Shown piece by piece: positions 41,165-49,027 of a DNA stretch of 64,000 bases. The stretch spans positions 186,001 to 250,000 of the forward strand of contig NZ_FONV01000003.1 in the NCBI RefSeq assembly GCF_900113015.1, in the 5' to 3' direction. Source of the DNA: Actinoplanes philippinensis. GTDB taxonomy: Bacteria > Actinomycetota > Actinomycetes > Mycobacteriales > Micromonosporaceae. The position numbers were made by a program, and so were the translations under genes. The notes under the pieces are model-generated. The model had not been told where the DNA came from. It ran no database searches and worked only from the letters and a program-made list of their open reading frames with translations. The number at the start of each line of letters is the position of its first letter. Positions within the stretch are counted from its first letter, which is position 1.

Positions 41165-42369
41165 CGGGTCCTCCCGCCGCCGCCACCGGGCGCGCCGCCG
41201 CCACCGGTGAAGCCACCGCCACCGAACCCGGCGCCGCCGCCGGGGAACCCACCGCCCTGCTGGGTGCCGCTGCCCGTACTCGTCGAGGTGGTCTTGACGA
41301 CGACCTGCTCGCCCGCGGTGAGCCCGGAGGTGATCTCGGTGGCGCTGTCGCCGGCCAGGCCGATCTCCACCGACCGGTTCTCCTGGACGCCGTTGGCGAC
41401 GACGGTGACCGTGTGCCGGTTGCCTACGGTGGTGATCGCGGCCGCGTTGACCAGCACGACGTTCTCCTTGGAGCCGGTGGTGACCGACACCGAGACGGTC
41501 TGGCCGACCTTGGCGCCGGTCGGCACCTTGTCCAGGGTGAGGGTGACGCCGTAGGTGACCACGCTGTTGGAGGTGGTCGCGGACGGGTCGATGGCGGCGA
41601 CCTTGGCGCTCTGCGAGGTGCCACTGAGCGCGTTCCAGGTGACCGTGGCGACCTGGCCGTCCTTGAGGCTGGTGGCGTCGGCCTCGGCGAAGCTCGCCGA
41701 CACCTGCATCCTGGTCAGGTCGGCGATCTCGATGAAGCCGCTGCTGCTGCTGCTCGACGACGAGCTGGAGGAGCCGCCGCCCTGCGAGCCGCCGCCGGAC
41801 GAGCCGGAGCTGGAGGAGCCGCTTCCGGAGGCCGAGCCGCCGAGGGTGCCGTTGACGGCGGTGACGGTGCCGGCCATCGGGGCGGTCAGCGTGGCGCCCT
41901 CGACCGCCGCCTCGGCCTCGTCGACGGCCAGGTTCGCCTCGGTGACCTGGTTCTCGGCGTCGGAGGTGTCCGAGCCGGCGTCCTCGGCGCGGTCCAGGGC
42001 GTCCTGGGCGGCGTCGAGATCGGCCTCGGCGGCGTCCAGCGAGCGCTGGGCGGCGGCCGGGTCGACCTTGGCCAGGACCTGGCCCTTCTTTACCTTGTCA
42101 CCGACCTTGACGCTGATCGAGGTGACCGTGCCGCTGGTCTCGAAGGTCGCGCTGGCGGTGCTCGCACTCTCCAGGGTCCCGTCGGCGGTGGCGGTCTTGG
42201 TGACCGTGCCCTGCTGGACGGTGACCGTTCGCTCGGAGGCCGTCGCGGCCGTCGCCCCGTCGTCGGTTCCGGAAAATGTCTCGTACACCGTATAGGCCCC
42301 GGCGACGAGCACGGCGCCGATCACGGCGTTGACCACCAGAGACGGGTGGCGGCTCAGACGTACCTTCAT
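41161..42369 (-). CDS. MacA/HlyD-type periplasmic adaptor protein
   Basis: 402 residues: an N-terminal anchor helix, lipoyl/beta-barrel segments (TVTSISVKVGDKVKKGQVLA), a coiled coil (AQRSLDAAEADLDAAQDALD), a long poly-Ser/Gly insert (SSGSSGGGSQGGGSSSSSSS) and a Gly-rich tail (GGGFPGGGAGFGGGGFTGGG). It links the ABC exporter to extracellular partners. The serine run and the tail are low-complexity and unusual for the family. ATG at 42369 starts the basic stretch before the anchor. It is 65 bp after the kinase gene, in the same direction. Confidence 0.88.
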   Translation of the reverse strand: MKVRLSRHPSLVVNAVIGAVLVAGAYTVYETFSGTDDGATAATASERTVTVQQGTVTKTATADGTLESASTASATFETSGTVTSISVKVGDKVKKGQVLAKVDPAAAQRSLDAAEADLDAAQDALDRAEDAGSDTSDAENQVTEANLAVDEAEAAVEGATLTAPMAGTVTAVNGTLGGSASGSGSSSSGSSGGGSQGGGSSSSSSSSSSSGFIEIADLTRMQVSASFAEADATSLKDGQVATVTWNALSGTSQSAKVAAIDPSATTSNSVVTYGVTLTLDKVPTGAKVGQTVSVSVTTGSKENVVLVNAAAITTVGNRHTVTVVANGVQENRSVEIGLAGDSATEITSGLTAGEQVVVKTTSTSTGSGTQQGGGFPGGGAGFGGGGFTGGGGAPGGGGGRTR

Positions 42370-42412
42370 GGCGCACACTCTGGGGCTACGGGCTATGAGG
42401 AGCTTCGGCGCA

Positions 42413-42421
42413 ACCTGGGAG
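42413..42421. promoter_or_regulatory. ACCTGGGAG motif upstream of the MacA-like gene
   Basis: ACCTGGGAG here recurs at 45976-45984 before the second adaptor gene, in the same position relative to gene starts (about 45-50 bp). It is a candidate response-regulator site. Confidence 0.3.
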
Positions 42422-42434
42422 CCACCTCAAAACC

Positions 42435-43877
42435 TCACGCGGAGTCACCGACCGCAGGCAGCGCCACACGGAACGTGGCCCCGCCGCCCGGCGTCTCGCG
42501 CAACTCCACCCGGCCGCCGTGCTGCTGCACGATCGCCGCCACGATCGCCAGGCCGAGCCCGGAGCCGCCCCCGTGAGCCCGGGAACGGCTCGAATCGGCC
42601 CGGTAGAGCCGCTCGAAGACCCGGTCCGCGTGCTCGGGCGGCACACCCGGCCCGTCGTCACAGACCGCGAGCACCGCCTCGTCGCCGTCCAGGCCCACCC
42701 GCACCGTCACGGTCGTCCCCGGCGGGGTGTGGCTCAGCGCGTTGGCCACCAGGTTCGTCACCACCTGACGCAGCCCGTGGTCGTCGCCGAGCACGGTCGC
42801 CGGCTCGAAGGTGTCCTCGGCGTCGCTGAGCCCGGCGAGCAGCACCTGCCGGCCCGGCGCGCGGGCGTGCGCGTCCCGGATGGTGTCGGCCGCGATCTCC
42901 AGCAGGTCGATACGGCGCAGGTCGAGGGTACGGTGCTGATCCATCCGGGCCAGCCGCAGCAGGTCCTCGACGAGCACCGCCATCCGCGCCGACTCGGCCT
43001 CGATACGGCCCATCGTCTCGTCCAGTTGCGGGCCGGGCGGGGAGCCGCCACGCCGGTACAGCTCGGCCCAGCCGCGGATCGAGGTGAGCGGGGTGCGCAG
43101 CTCGTGCGAGGCGTCCGCGACGAACTGCCGCAGCCGCTGCTCCGACGCGGTCCGCGCGTCGACCTCGCCCTCGATCCGGGTGAGCATCGCGTTCAGCGCC
43201 AGGCCGAGACGGCCCGGCTCGGTGTGCGGGTCGGTGCCGGGCACCCGGCCGGACAGGTTGCCGCCGGAGATGTCCGCGGCCACCGCCTCCATCTCGGTGA
43301 GGGGCCGCAGCCCGATCCGCACCACGAACGCCGCCCCGAACGCCAGGGCGGTCAGCACCAGCAGGAGCACGCCGGAGTCGATGAGGATCAGCTGCTGGGT
43401 GGTCTGCTCGACCTCGTCCAGCGACGTCCCGACCACCGCGTACGCGCCGCTGTCACCGCGCTCGACGGCGATCATCCGCCAGTCCGCGCCGTCGACGGTG
43501 GCGACCGTGTACGGCGTACGGGTGACGGCACGCGCGGCGATCTCCTCCAGCGACGGCACCGGCGGGCGCACCGCGCCGGCCGTGTCGCTGCGGGTGGTGT
43601 CCAGCGCCCCGTCCGCGCCGATGAAATACATGACCTGGTCCGGGCCGATGCCACGGCCGCGACCGCCGCGCGGGACGAAACCGTTGGGGTTCGGCGCGAA
43701 CTCCGCCAGTGGCCGGCTGATGCCGATCAGCTGCTCGTCGATGCGGTCTTCCAGGTAGCGCTGGATCAGCAGCACGCCGACGACGTTCGCCACGATCAGC
43801 GCGACGCCCGAGAGCACACCCACGACCAGGGCGAGCCGGGACTTGAGAGTCCAGTACCGCCAGGGAACCACGCCCAT
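42435..43877 (-). CDS. Sensor histidine kinase of the efflux locus
   Basis: 480 residues: two membrane helices around an extracellular domain of about 130 residues, HAMP (LRPLTEMEAVAADISGGNLS), the phospho-acceptor His in FVADASHELRTPLTSIRGWA, N box LRQVVTNLVANALSHT, G1 CDDGPGVPPEHADRVFERLY and G2 GGGSGLGLAIV. The sensor contains a GRGRGIGP loop and no known domain. It phosphorylates the response regulator encoded upstream. ATG at 43877 starts the first helix segment; the order regulator-kinase-exporter indicates control of the exporter. Confidence 0.92.
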   Translation of the reverse strand: MGVVPWRYWTLKSRLALVVGVLSGVALIVANVVGVLLIQRYLEDRIDEQLIGISRPLAEFAPNPNGFVPRGGRGRGIGPDQVMYFIGADGALDTTRSDTAGAVRPPVPSLEEIAARAVTRTPYTVATVDGADWRMIAVERGDSGAYAVVGTSLDEVEQTTQQLILIDSGVLLLVLTALAFGAAFVVRIGLRPLTEMEAVAADISGGNLSGRVPGTDPHTEPGRLGLALNAMLTRIEGEVDARTASEQRLRQFVADASHELRTPLTSIRGWAELYRRGGSPPGPQLDETMGRIEAESARMAVLVEDLLRLARMDQHRTLDLRRIDLLEIAADTIRDAHARAPGRQVLLAGLSDAEDTFEPATVLGDDHGLRQVVTNLVANALSHTPPGTTVTVRVGLDGDEAVLAVCDDGPGVPPEHADRVFERLYRADSSRSRAHGGGSGLGLAIVAAIVQQHGGRVELRETPGGGATFRVALPAVGDSA

Positions 43878-43915
43878 CCGACCGCCCCGCCCCGCGCCCG
43901 ACGACGGAAGCGAAC

Positions 43916-44635
43916 TCAGTCTTCCCGGGGCAGCCGCAGAGCGTACCCCACCCCGCGCACCGTGTGGATCAGCGGCGGATCGGTCCGGTCGATCTTGCGA
44001 CGCAGGTAGTAGACGTAGGACTCCACGATGCGCCCGTCGCCGCCGAAGTCGTACTTCCACACCCGGTCCAGGATCTGCGCCTTGCTGACCACCCGGCCCG
44101 CGTTGATCATCAGGTACCGCAGCAGGTTGAACTCGGTCGGGGACAGCTCGATCAGCCGGCCCGCCCGCCGTACCTCGTGGGCGTCCTCGTCCAACTCCAG
44201 GTCCGCGTACCGCAGCACGCCGGTGTCCTCTTGCGGCTCCTCCGGCTGGCTGCGGCGCAGGATCGCGCGTATCCGTAGCACGACCTCCTCGAGACTGAAC
44301 GGCTTGGTGACGTAGTCGTCCGCGCCGGCTGACAGCCCCAGGATGCGATCCTCCACCGCGTCGCGGGCGGTCAGGAACAGGACCGGGACCCGGTGGCCGG
44401 CGGCTCGCAACCGCCGGGCCACCTCGATCCCGTCGACGTCCGGGAGCATCACGTCCAGGACGATCAGATCCGGCTCGAACTCCTGCACCGCCACGAGCGC
44501 GCCGTGCCCCGTCTCCGCCACCCGCACGTCGAAGGCGACCAGCCGCAACGTCGCGCTGAGCAGCGCGGAGATGTTCGGCTCGTCGTCGACGACCAGCACC
44601 CGGAAGGGCCGGGACGCGGCGTCACTGAGGGTCAC
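43916..44635 (-). CDS. OmpR-family response regulator of the efflux locus
   Basis: 239 residues. The receiver has the acidic pair in VLVVDDEPN, the phosphorylated Asp in LIVLDVMLPDVDG and Lys in DDYVTKPFS; the C-terminal winged helix is of the OmpR/PhoB type (LSPTEFNLLRYLMINAGRVV, IDRTDPPLIHTVRGVGYALR). It resembles TrcR/PrrA-like regulators. GTG at 44635 fits the family N-terminus; a GTG 24 nt upstream lies 8 nt after a GATAGT box and would suit a leaderless start, so the start is open. Direct TTCA repeats 11 bp apart lie upstream. Confidence 0.9.
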   Translation of the reverse strand: MTLSDAASRPFRVLVVDDEPNISALLSATLRLVAFDVRVAETGHGALVAVQEFEPDLIVLDVMLPDVDGIEVARRLRAAGHRVPVLFLTARDAVEDRILGLSAGADDYVTKPFSLEEVVLRIRAILRRSQPEEPQEDTGVLRYADLELDEDAHEVRRAGRLIELSPTEFNLLRYLMINAGRVVSKAQILDRVWKYDFGGDGRIVESYVYYLRRKIDRTDPPLIHTVRGVGYALRLPRED

Positions 44636-44722
44636 GGGACCTCGGGTTTCGGAAAGCACCGTAAAGAACTATCAGCGTTTTCTTTGAATGACCTATGAAC
44701 GGGTGGGGAGGACGCTGCCCGC

Positions 44723-45931
44723 CTACCAGGACTTCGCCACCGGGTCGCCCTCGGCGATCCCGGAGACGATCTCGGTGTACCGGTCGCCCCGCAGCCCCAG
44801 CTTGACCGGGACCTCGGCGCCGTCCCGCAGGACGGTTCCGCTGTCCCCGGACACATCGTGCACCGCCGTGCTCGGCACCCGCAGCACCTCCTTCTTGCTG
44901 CCGGTGGTCACCCGGACGTTGGCGCTCTGCCCGACGAGCAGTTCGTCGGGCGCGTCGGTGAAGGACAGCACCACACCGAACCGGGTGAGCGTGCCGTCGC
45001 TGGTGCCGACCGGGTCGACCTGCACCACCGTCGCGTCGAAGGTCTCGCCGGGCCGGTCGGCGAGGGTGATCACCGCCTTCTGGGTGACCTCCAGGTGATC
45101 GGCGTCCGCCTCCGGGAAGTCGGCGCTGATCTGCATGTCGTAGATGTCGGCGAGGGTGATGAACGCCGACCCGGACTTGGCGGTGCTGCCCACCTTGCCG
45201 CCCACCGAGATGATCTTCCCGGCGATCGGCGCCTTGATCGTGGCGCCGGCCAGGTTCTCCTCGGCCTCCTCCAGCGCCACCTCGGCCGCGTTGACCCGCT
45301 GCTGGGCGCTGAGGATCGCGTCCCCGCCGGAACCGCCACCCCGGGTGGAGGAACCACCGCCGGTGGAAGCGGCACAGGTCTTCGTGGCGGTGGCGCGCGG
45401 TTTGCCGGTCTTCGTGACCGTGGGCGAGGCGGTGGCCGACGCCCGCGCCGAGGGGGACGGCGACGGCGACACCGACGGGGACGCCGAGGCCGGCTCGGTG
45501 TAGGCGGCGGCCACGTCGCAGCCCGGCGTAGTGGTGGTGGCCGGCGCCGACTGTGCCGTCTCCAGCGCGTCATAGGCGTCCGACAGGGTCGCGGTGGCGT
45601 CGTCGACCTTCTCCGCGGCGTCGGTGTCGTCGACGGTGGCGAGCACCTGGCCCGCGGTCACCGTGTTGCCGGCCCGGACCTTCACCGACTCGACCTCGGC
45701 CGACACCGCGAACGACAGGCTGCGGGTCTGCGCCGGCTGCAGCGTGCCGGTGGTGGCGACCTCGGTGGTGACCGCCCCCTTGTCGGCCTTGACGATCTCG
45801 GCCGCCTTCGACTCCTCCTGCGCCGCGCCGGCCGTCAGCGCACGCACCACGCCGAAGGCGATCAACGCGAGCACGACGACCGCCACGGCGAGCCAGATCA
45901 AACGCCGGCGACCGGCCAGTGCAACACCCAT
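44723..45931 (-). CDS. Second MacA/HlyD-type adaptor protein
   Basis: 402 residues with an anchor helix (LIWLAVAVVVLALIAFGVVR), a lipoyl half-motif (SVKVRAGNTVTAGQVLATVD), a coiled-coil hairpin interrupted by a Ser/Pro/Thr-rich insert (SPSVSPSPSPSARASATASP) holding two Cys, and beta-barrel segments (FGVVLSFTDAPDELLVGQSA). It lies upstream of the response-regulator gene in the same direction. It differs clearly from the adaptor at 41161-42369 and may serve another exporter or a mixed complex. ATG at 45931 starts the basic residues before the anchor. Confidence 0.87.
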   Translation of the reverse strand: MGVALAGRRRLIWLAVAVVVLALIAFGVVRALTAGAAQEESKAAEIVKADKGAVTTEVATTGTLQPAQTRSLSFAVSAEVESVKVRAGNTVTAGQVLATVDDTDAAEKVDDATATLSDAYDALETAQSAPATTTTPGCDVAAAYTEPASASPSVSPSPSPSARASATASPTVTKTGKPRATATKTCAASTGGGSSTRGGGSGGDAILSAQQRVNAAEVALEEAEENLAGATIKAPIAGKIISVGGKVGSTAKSGSAFITLADIYDMQISADFPEADADHLEVTQKAVITLADRPGETFDATVVQVDPVGTSDGTLTRFGVVLSFTDAPDELLVGQSANVRVTTGSKKEVLRVPSTAVHDVSGDSGTVLRDGAEVPVKLGLRGDRYTEIVSGIAEGDPVAKSW

Positions 45932-45975
45932 GGTCGCCGAGTGTGCCGAGCGGTCCTCGCCGCGGGCTCGGTCCT

Positions 45976-45984
45976 ACCTGGGAG
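45976..45984. promoter_or_regulatory. ACCTGGGAG motif upstream of the second adaptor gene
   Basis: It is the same 9-mer as at 42413-42421. Here ACCTGGGAGTT also faces AACTCCTAGGGT (46017-46028) about 30 bp away as an inverted pair between the divergent adaptor and lipoprotein genes. Confidence 0.3.
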
Positions 45985-46103
45985 TTCGCTCGGAGCGCCG
46001 CGGGGCGTTCTTAGGTAACTCCTAGGGTCGTCCGACCTTGTGCACAGGTGCGGCCGCTTTCCTTCACACGTCCCGCACCAGTGCCGACTTAAGGAGAATC
46101 CCC

Positions 46104-46733
46104 GTGCCGGTGATCAGTTGGAAGGCGCCGCGCCGCGCCGTAGCCGTCGCCGCGGTCTCGGTCGCCATGCTCTTCACTGCGGCGTGCGGCGGCTCGGACG
46201 ACGCTGCCACGGACACCAGCGGCACCAACGGCCAGAACGGCGGCGGCAACAACGCGTTCGCGGCGTACATCAGCTGTCTCAACCAGAACGGCGTCACCAT
46301 CACCATGCCGTCCGGCGGTCCCGGTGGCGGCGGATTCGGCAACGGCGGCGCCCGCCCGTCCGGCGCTCCCGACGGCGTCCGGCCCTCCGGTGGCGCCCGC
46401 CCGTCCGGCCAGCCCCGCCCGGAGGGCAGCGCCGGCCAGCGCGGGGGTGGCGGCTTCCCCGGAGGCGGCGGGTTCGGCAAGCCCGAGGGCGTCGACGACG
46501 CGACCTGGCAGAAGGCCCAGGAGGCGTGCGCCTCGGTACGCCCGAGCATGGGCGCCGGCCGCGGCGGCAACGGCAACGGTGGTGGTGGCCGCGGCGCGAA
46601 CGCCGCCTACCAGAACTGCCTGAAGGAGAACGGCGTCACCGACACCGCCAACCCGGACACCTCCGACGCGACGGTGAAGAAGGCCGTCGAGACCTGCGCG
46701 GTCCTCAAGCCCACCGCCTCCGCGGCGTCCTGA
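46104..46733 (+). CDS. Lipoprotein with duplicated cysteine module and glycine-rich insert
   Basis: 209 residues. The lipobox is LFTAAC (Cys28). The protein holds a duplicated module: AAYISCLNQNGVT (52-65) with DATWQKAQEACASVRP (132-147), and AAYQNCLKENGVT (167-179) with DATVKKAVETCAVLKP (188-203). The first copy is split by a Gly/Pro-rich insert (GGGGFPGGGGFGKPEG). Four conserved Cys (58, 142, 172, 198) suggest two disulfides. Related CxxxxGV-type lipoproteins sit beside HlyD/ABC exporters in actinobacteria. It is divergent from the second adaptor gene. GTG at 46104 follows AAGGAG. Confidence 0.8.
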   Translation: MPVISWKAPRRAVAVAAVSVAMLFTAACGGSDDAATDTSGTNGQNGGGNNAFAAYISCLNQNGVTITMPSGGPGGGGFGNGGARPSGAPDGVRPSGGARPSGQPRPEGSAGQRGGGGFPGGGGFGKPEGVDDATWQKAQEACASVRPSMGAGRGGNGNGGGGRGANAAYQNCLKENGVTDTANPDTSDATVKKAVETCAVLKPTASAAS

Positions 46734-46753
46734 GGCTCCGCCACCCACAGACC

Positions 46754-46798
46754 CCGTGCCGGCATCGCCGTCCCCCCGTCGATGCGATGCCGGCACGG
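46754..46798. terminator. Hairpin after the cysteine-module lipoprotein gene
   Basis: CCGTGCCGGCATCG (46754-46767) pairs perfectly with CGATGCCGGCACGG (46785-46798). It has no T-run and is the first of two hairpins in this gap. Confidence 0.6.
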
Positions 46799-46807
46799 CG
46801 TCCGGCA

Positions 46808-46850
46808 CAGCCCGTGTCTCTCTCCGCCGAGAGACGCGGGCTGTTGTCTT
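46808..46850 (+). terminator. Rho-independent terminator
   Basis: CAGCCCGTGTCTCTC (46808-46822) pairs with GAGAGACGCGGGCTG (46829-46843), 15 bp with one G-T pair and a 6-base loop, followed by TTGTCTTT. It closes the lipoprotein gene. The rest of the gap to 46951 shows no gene. Confidence 0.85.
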
Positions 46851-46950
46851 TCGCTCAATGCGCGTGGTGTGCAGAAACGGACAACGAAGCGTCGCCCGTC
46901 CGATGTGGACACGGCCTTAACATTGGGCATCCAACGGGGAAGGCATGTAA

Positions 46951-47610
46951 ATGCTCAGATCGCTTCTAGCTGCCCTGTCCACCGTCACCGTTCTCGCTGT
47001 CGTCGCCGTGCAGACCCCGGCCTACGCCACTCACGAAGTCGACAGCATGGTTCCCACGACGACCTACCACCCGATCTGCCTGGGCACCACCGACCTGCTC
47101 AGCGGGATGGTCTGCCAGACCGACAACGCCAACGTCTACTGGTACGCCGACAGCAACGATCCCGGTGAGCTGGAGGACAACGACGTCGCGTCGCTGGAGA
47201 ACATGCTCTCCACCCAGTACGCGCCGACCGACCTGGCCATCTACTACGACGGCAGCCCGGTCTTCTCCGGCACGGCGCAGACCGACATCGTCTACCAGGA
47301 GTCCGAGGACGCGCTCCCGCTGCCCTCCGGCTACCGCGGCTGGACCTGGTGCAACGACGACGTCTCCACCGAGGCCTACGCGTGCGACCAGCAATACGTG
47401 CGGATTCAGTCGCCGGACGGGTATCGCATCTTCGGCGGCGGCCTCGCCTGCCACGAGACCGGGCACGCCGTCGGCCTGCTGCACGGCGCCCAGGCCTACC
47501 CGGTGCTCCCGTCCACCGACGGACGGTTCGGCTGCATGATGAACGAGATCTACGAACTTCCCTATTACCTGGGATCCGACCAGGTCCACCAGATCAACAA
47601 CACCTACTGA
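46951..47610 (+). CDS. Secreted metzincin-like zinc metalloprotease
   Basis: 219 residues with a signal peptide ending AYA-TH. The zinc motif HETGHAVGLLH (168-178) fits HEXXHXXGXXH exactly, and FGCMMNEIY (193-201) supplies the Met-turn, both metzincin hallmarks. Six Cys outside the signal suggest disulfides. Upstream residues (about 60-160) give the beta-strand half. It would cleave proteins outside the cell; the family within metzincins is not clear. ATG at 46951 is preceded by GGGGAAGG. A lipoprotein gene follows after 12 bp. Confidence 0.82.
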   Translation: MLRSLLAALSTVTVLAVVAVQTPAYATHEVDSMVPTTTYHPICLGTTDLLSGMVCQTDNANVYWYADSNDPGELEDNDVASLENMLSTQYAPTDLAIYYDGSPVFSGTAQTDIVYQESEDALPLPSGYRGWTWCNDDVSTEAYACDQQYVRIQSPDGYRIFGGGLACHETGHAVGLLHGAQAYPVLPSTDGRFGCMMNEIYELPYYLGSDQVHQINNTY

Positions 47611-47622
47611 CGGAGGCGCAGG

Positions 47623-48417
47623 ATGAAGCTTTCCCGAATGGGGACCCTGATGCTGGTGGCCGGCGGGGCGCTGACCGTCACCGCCGCCTGCTCGGCCCAG
47701 GACCCGCAACCGACGCAGCCGGACGCGCCGCGGGCCGCCCAGCAGGCCGCCGCCCAGCAGGGACCGGCCGTGCAGCGGGTGGTCCTGAGCGAGGGCTCGG
47801 ACCGTACCGCCAGCCGGTCGGCCGGCAACTGGGCCACCTACGCTGACCACGTCCTCGTCGTCACCGTCGTCGGCGAGACCCGGCACCCCGTGCTCAAGAA
47901 GGAGGCCGAACGCGGTGAGGGGCTGATCGCCCGGACCGTGAGCCTGCGCGTCGACAACGTGCTCTGGTCCGCCCCCGACGCGCCGCAACCCGCTCCCACC
48001 GAGGTCAAGCTGGCGGCCGCCGGGTGGCTCTTCAACAACCACAGCGGCCCCGTCGAGACCAAGATCGCCATCCGTGACTCGGCCCGGCTGGAGGTCGGCC
48101 ACACCTACATCAAGGCCCTGGAGTGGATCGACGACCCGTGCTCCGGCGATCCGGAGAAGGGATCGTGGGAGGGCCTCGGATCCGGTGACACCATCCCGTA
48201 CGACACGGGTGTCCCGGGTGCGGGCGAGTTCGAGGGGCAGGTGCGGACCGCCGATCAGTCCAAGGCCCGCACCAGGCTCGACACCGACGAGGCGCGTACC
48301 CTGCGGGGCCAGGTGATCTCCGGGACGCCGGTGTCCGCACTGGTGTCCGGGCTGCGGGTGGCCCGGCCGGCCGCCGAGGGCTACCTGCCCCAGGAGTGCG
48401 ACCCGGCCGACAACTGA
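47623..48417 (+). CDS. Lipoprotein, unknown function, paired with the metalloprotease
   Basis: 264 residues, lipobox TVTAAC near residue 23, then a Gln/Ala/Pro-rich stretch and a beta-rich body (NWATYADHVLVVTVVGETRH, GLIARTVSLRVDNVLWSAPD, RLEVGHTYIKALEWIDDPCS). No family is recognised. It starts 12 bp after the protease stop with a GGAGG site in the gap, so the two form an operon; a role as anchor, inhibitor or substrate of the protease is possible but unproven. Confidence 0.75.
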   Translation: MKLSRMGTLMLVAGGALTVTAACSAQDPQPTQPDAPRAAQQAAAQQGPAVQRVVLSEGSDRTASRSAGNWATYADHVLVVTVVGETRHPVLKKEAERGEGLIARTVSLRVDNVLWSAPDAPQPAPTEVKLAAAGWLFNNHSGPVETKIAIRDSARLEVGHTYIKALEWIDDPCSGDPEKGSWEGLGSGDTIPYDTGVPGAGEFEGQVRTADQSKARTRLDTDEARTLRGQVISGTPVSALVSGLRVARPAAEGYLPQECDPADN

Positions 48418-48425
48418 CCGCACCC

Positions 48426-48471
48426 GGCGAACGACCCCCGCCCGGTCCTCCCGGAGCGGGGGCCGTTCGCC
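48426..48471. terminator. Bidirectional hairpin between convergent lipoprotein genes
   Basis: GGCGAACG-A-CCCCCGC (48426-48441) pairs with GCGGGGG-C-CGTTCGCC (48456-48471), 15 base pairs with one mismatch around 14 bases. Confidence 0.75.
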
Positions 48472-48472
48472 G

Positions 48473-48991
48473 TCAGCGCGGCGCCGGTGGCCGGGCCGTG
48501 CCGAGCAGGTCCTCGACCAGGTCGCGATCGGGGCCGATGGCGTACACCGCGAGGTCGCCCGCGAACACGTACCCCGCCCAGTCGCCGTTCCTGTTCTGCC
48601 GCACGCCGGGCCCGTGCGCCGGGTCGAACGTCGCCGCCCCGTAGAACACCACGCCGGTCGTCATCGTGCACCGCGGCGAGCCGGCCGGCGCCCATTTCTC
48701 GTACTCCACCTCACAGCCGCCGGTGTCGGGGTGCACCCAGTCGGCGGGGATGTCGACCCGCACGTCCCGGTGCTCGATGGTCTTCCAGCCGGCCCGCGGC
48801 TGGGCCGACCCGGAGACGGCGGGCTTCGGGGAGCCGGCGGAGGCACTCGCGGGGGCGGCGGCGGGGGTCGCGGCCACATCGGACCGGTCCTTTCCCGCCG
48901 ACGTGCACCCGGCGACGGCGGCAACGAACACAGCGACGGAAGCGGCCGACGAGACGAGCCGGGCACGACGCGAACCGGTCATGGCAGTCAT
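48473..48991 (-). CDS. Lipoprotein, unknown function
   Basis: 172 residues, lipobox AAVAGC near residue 29, an Ala/Ser/Pro-rich spacer, then a compact domain (WKTIEHRDVRVDIPADWVHP, CEVEYEKWAPAGSPRCTMTT) with two Cys. Such sequences are common in actinomycete exported lipoproteins. The start is one of two in-frame ATG codons (48991 or 48982) after AGAGGA. It lies downstream of the LacI gene in the same strand direction, without overlap. Confidence 0.65.
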   Translation of the reverse strand: MTAMTGSRRARLVSSAASVAVFVAAVAGCTSAGKDRSDVAATPAAAPASASAGSPKPAVSGSAQPRAGWKTIEHRDVRVDIPADWVHPDTGGCEVEYEKWAPAGSPRCTMTTGVVFYGAATFDPAHGPGVRQNRNGDWAGYVFAGDLAVYAIGPDRDLVEDLLGTARPPAPR

Positions 48992-49027
48992 GGTCCTCTG
49001 ACGACGGCCGGGGCTGCCGCGTTCCGC

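Noticed and set aside
41700..41900. Serine/glycine codon run in the MacA-like gene as a CRISPR-like or structural repeat
   Set aside because: It is an in-frame low-complexity linker (poly-Ser/Gly) with no spacer-repeat pattern.
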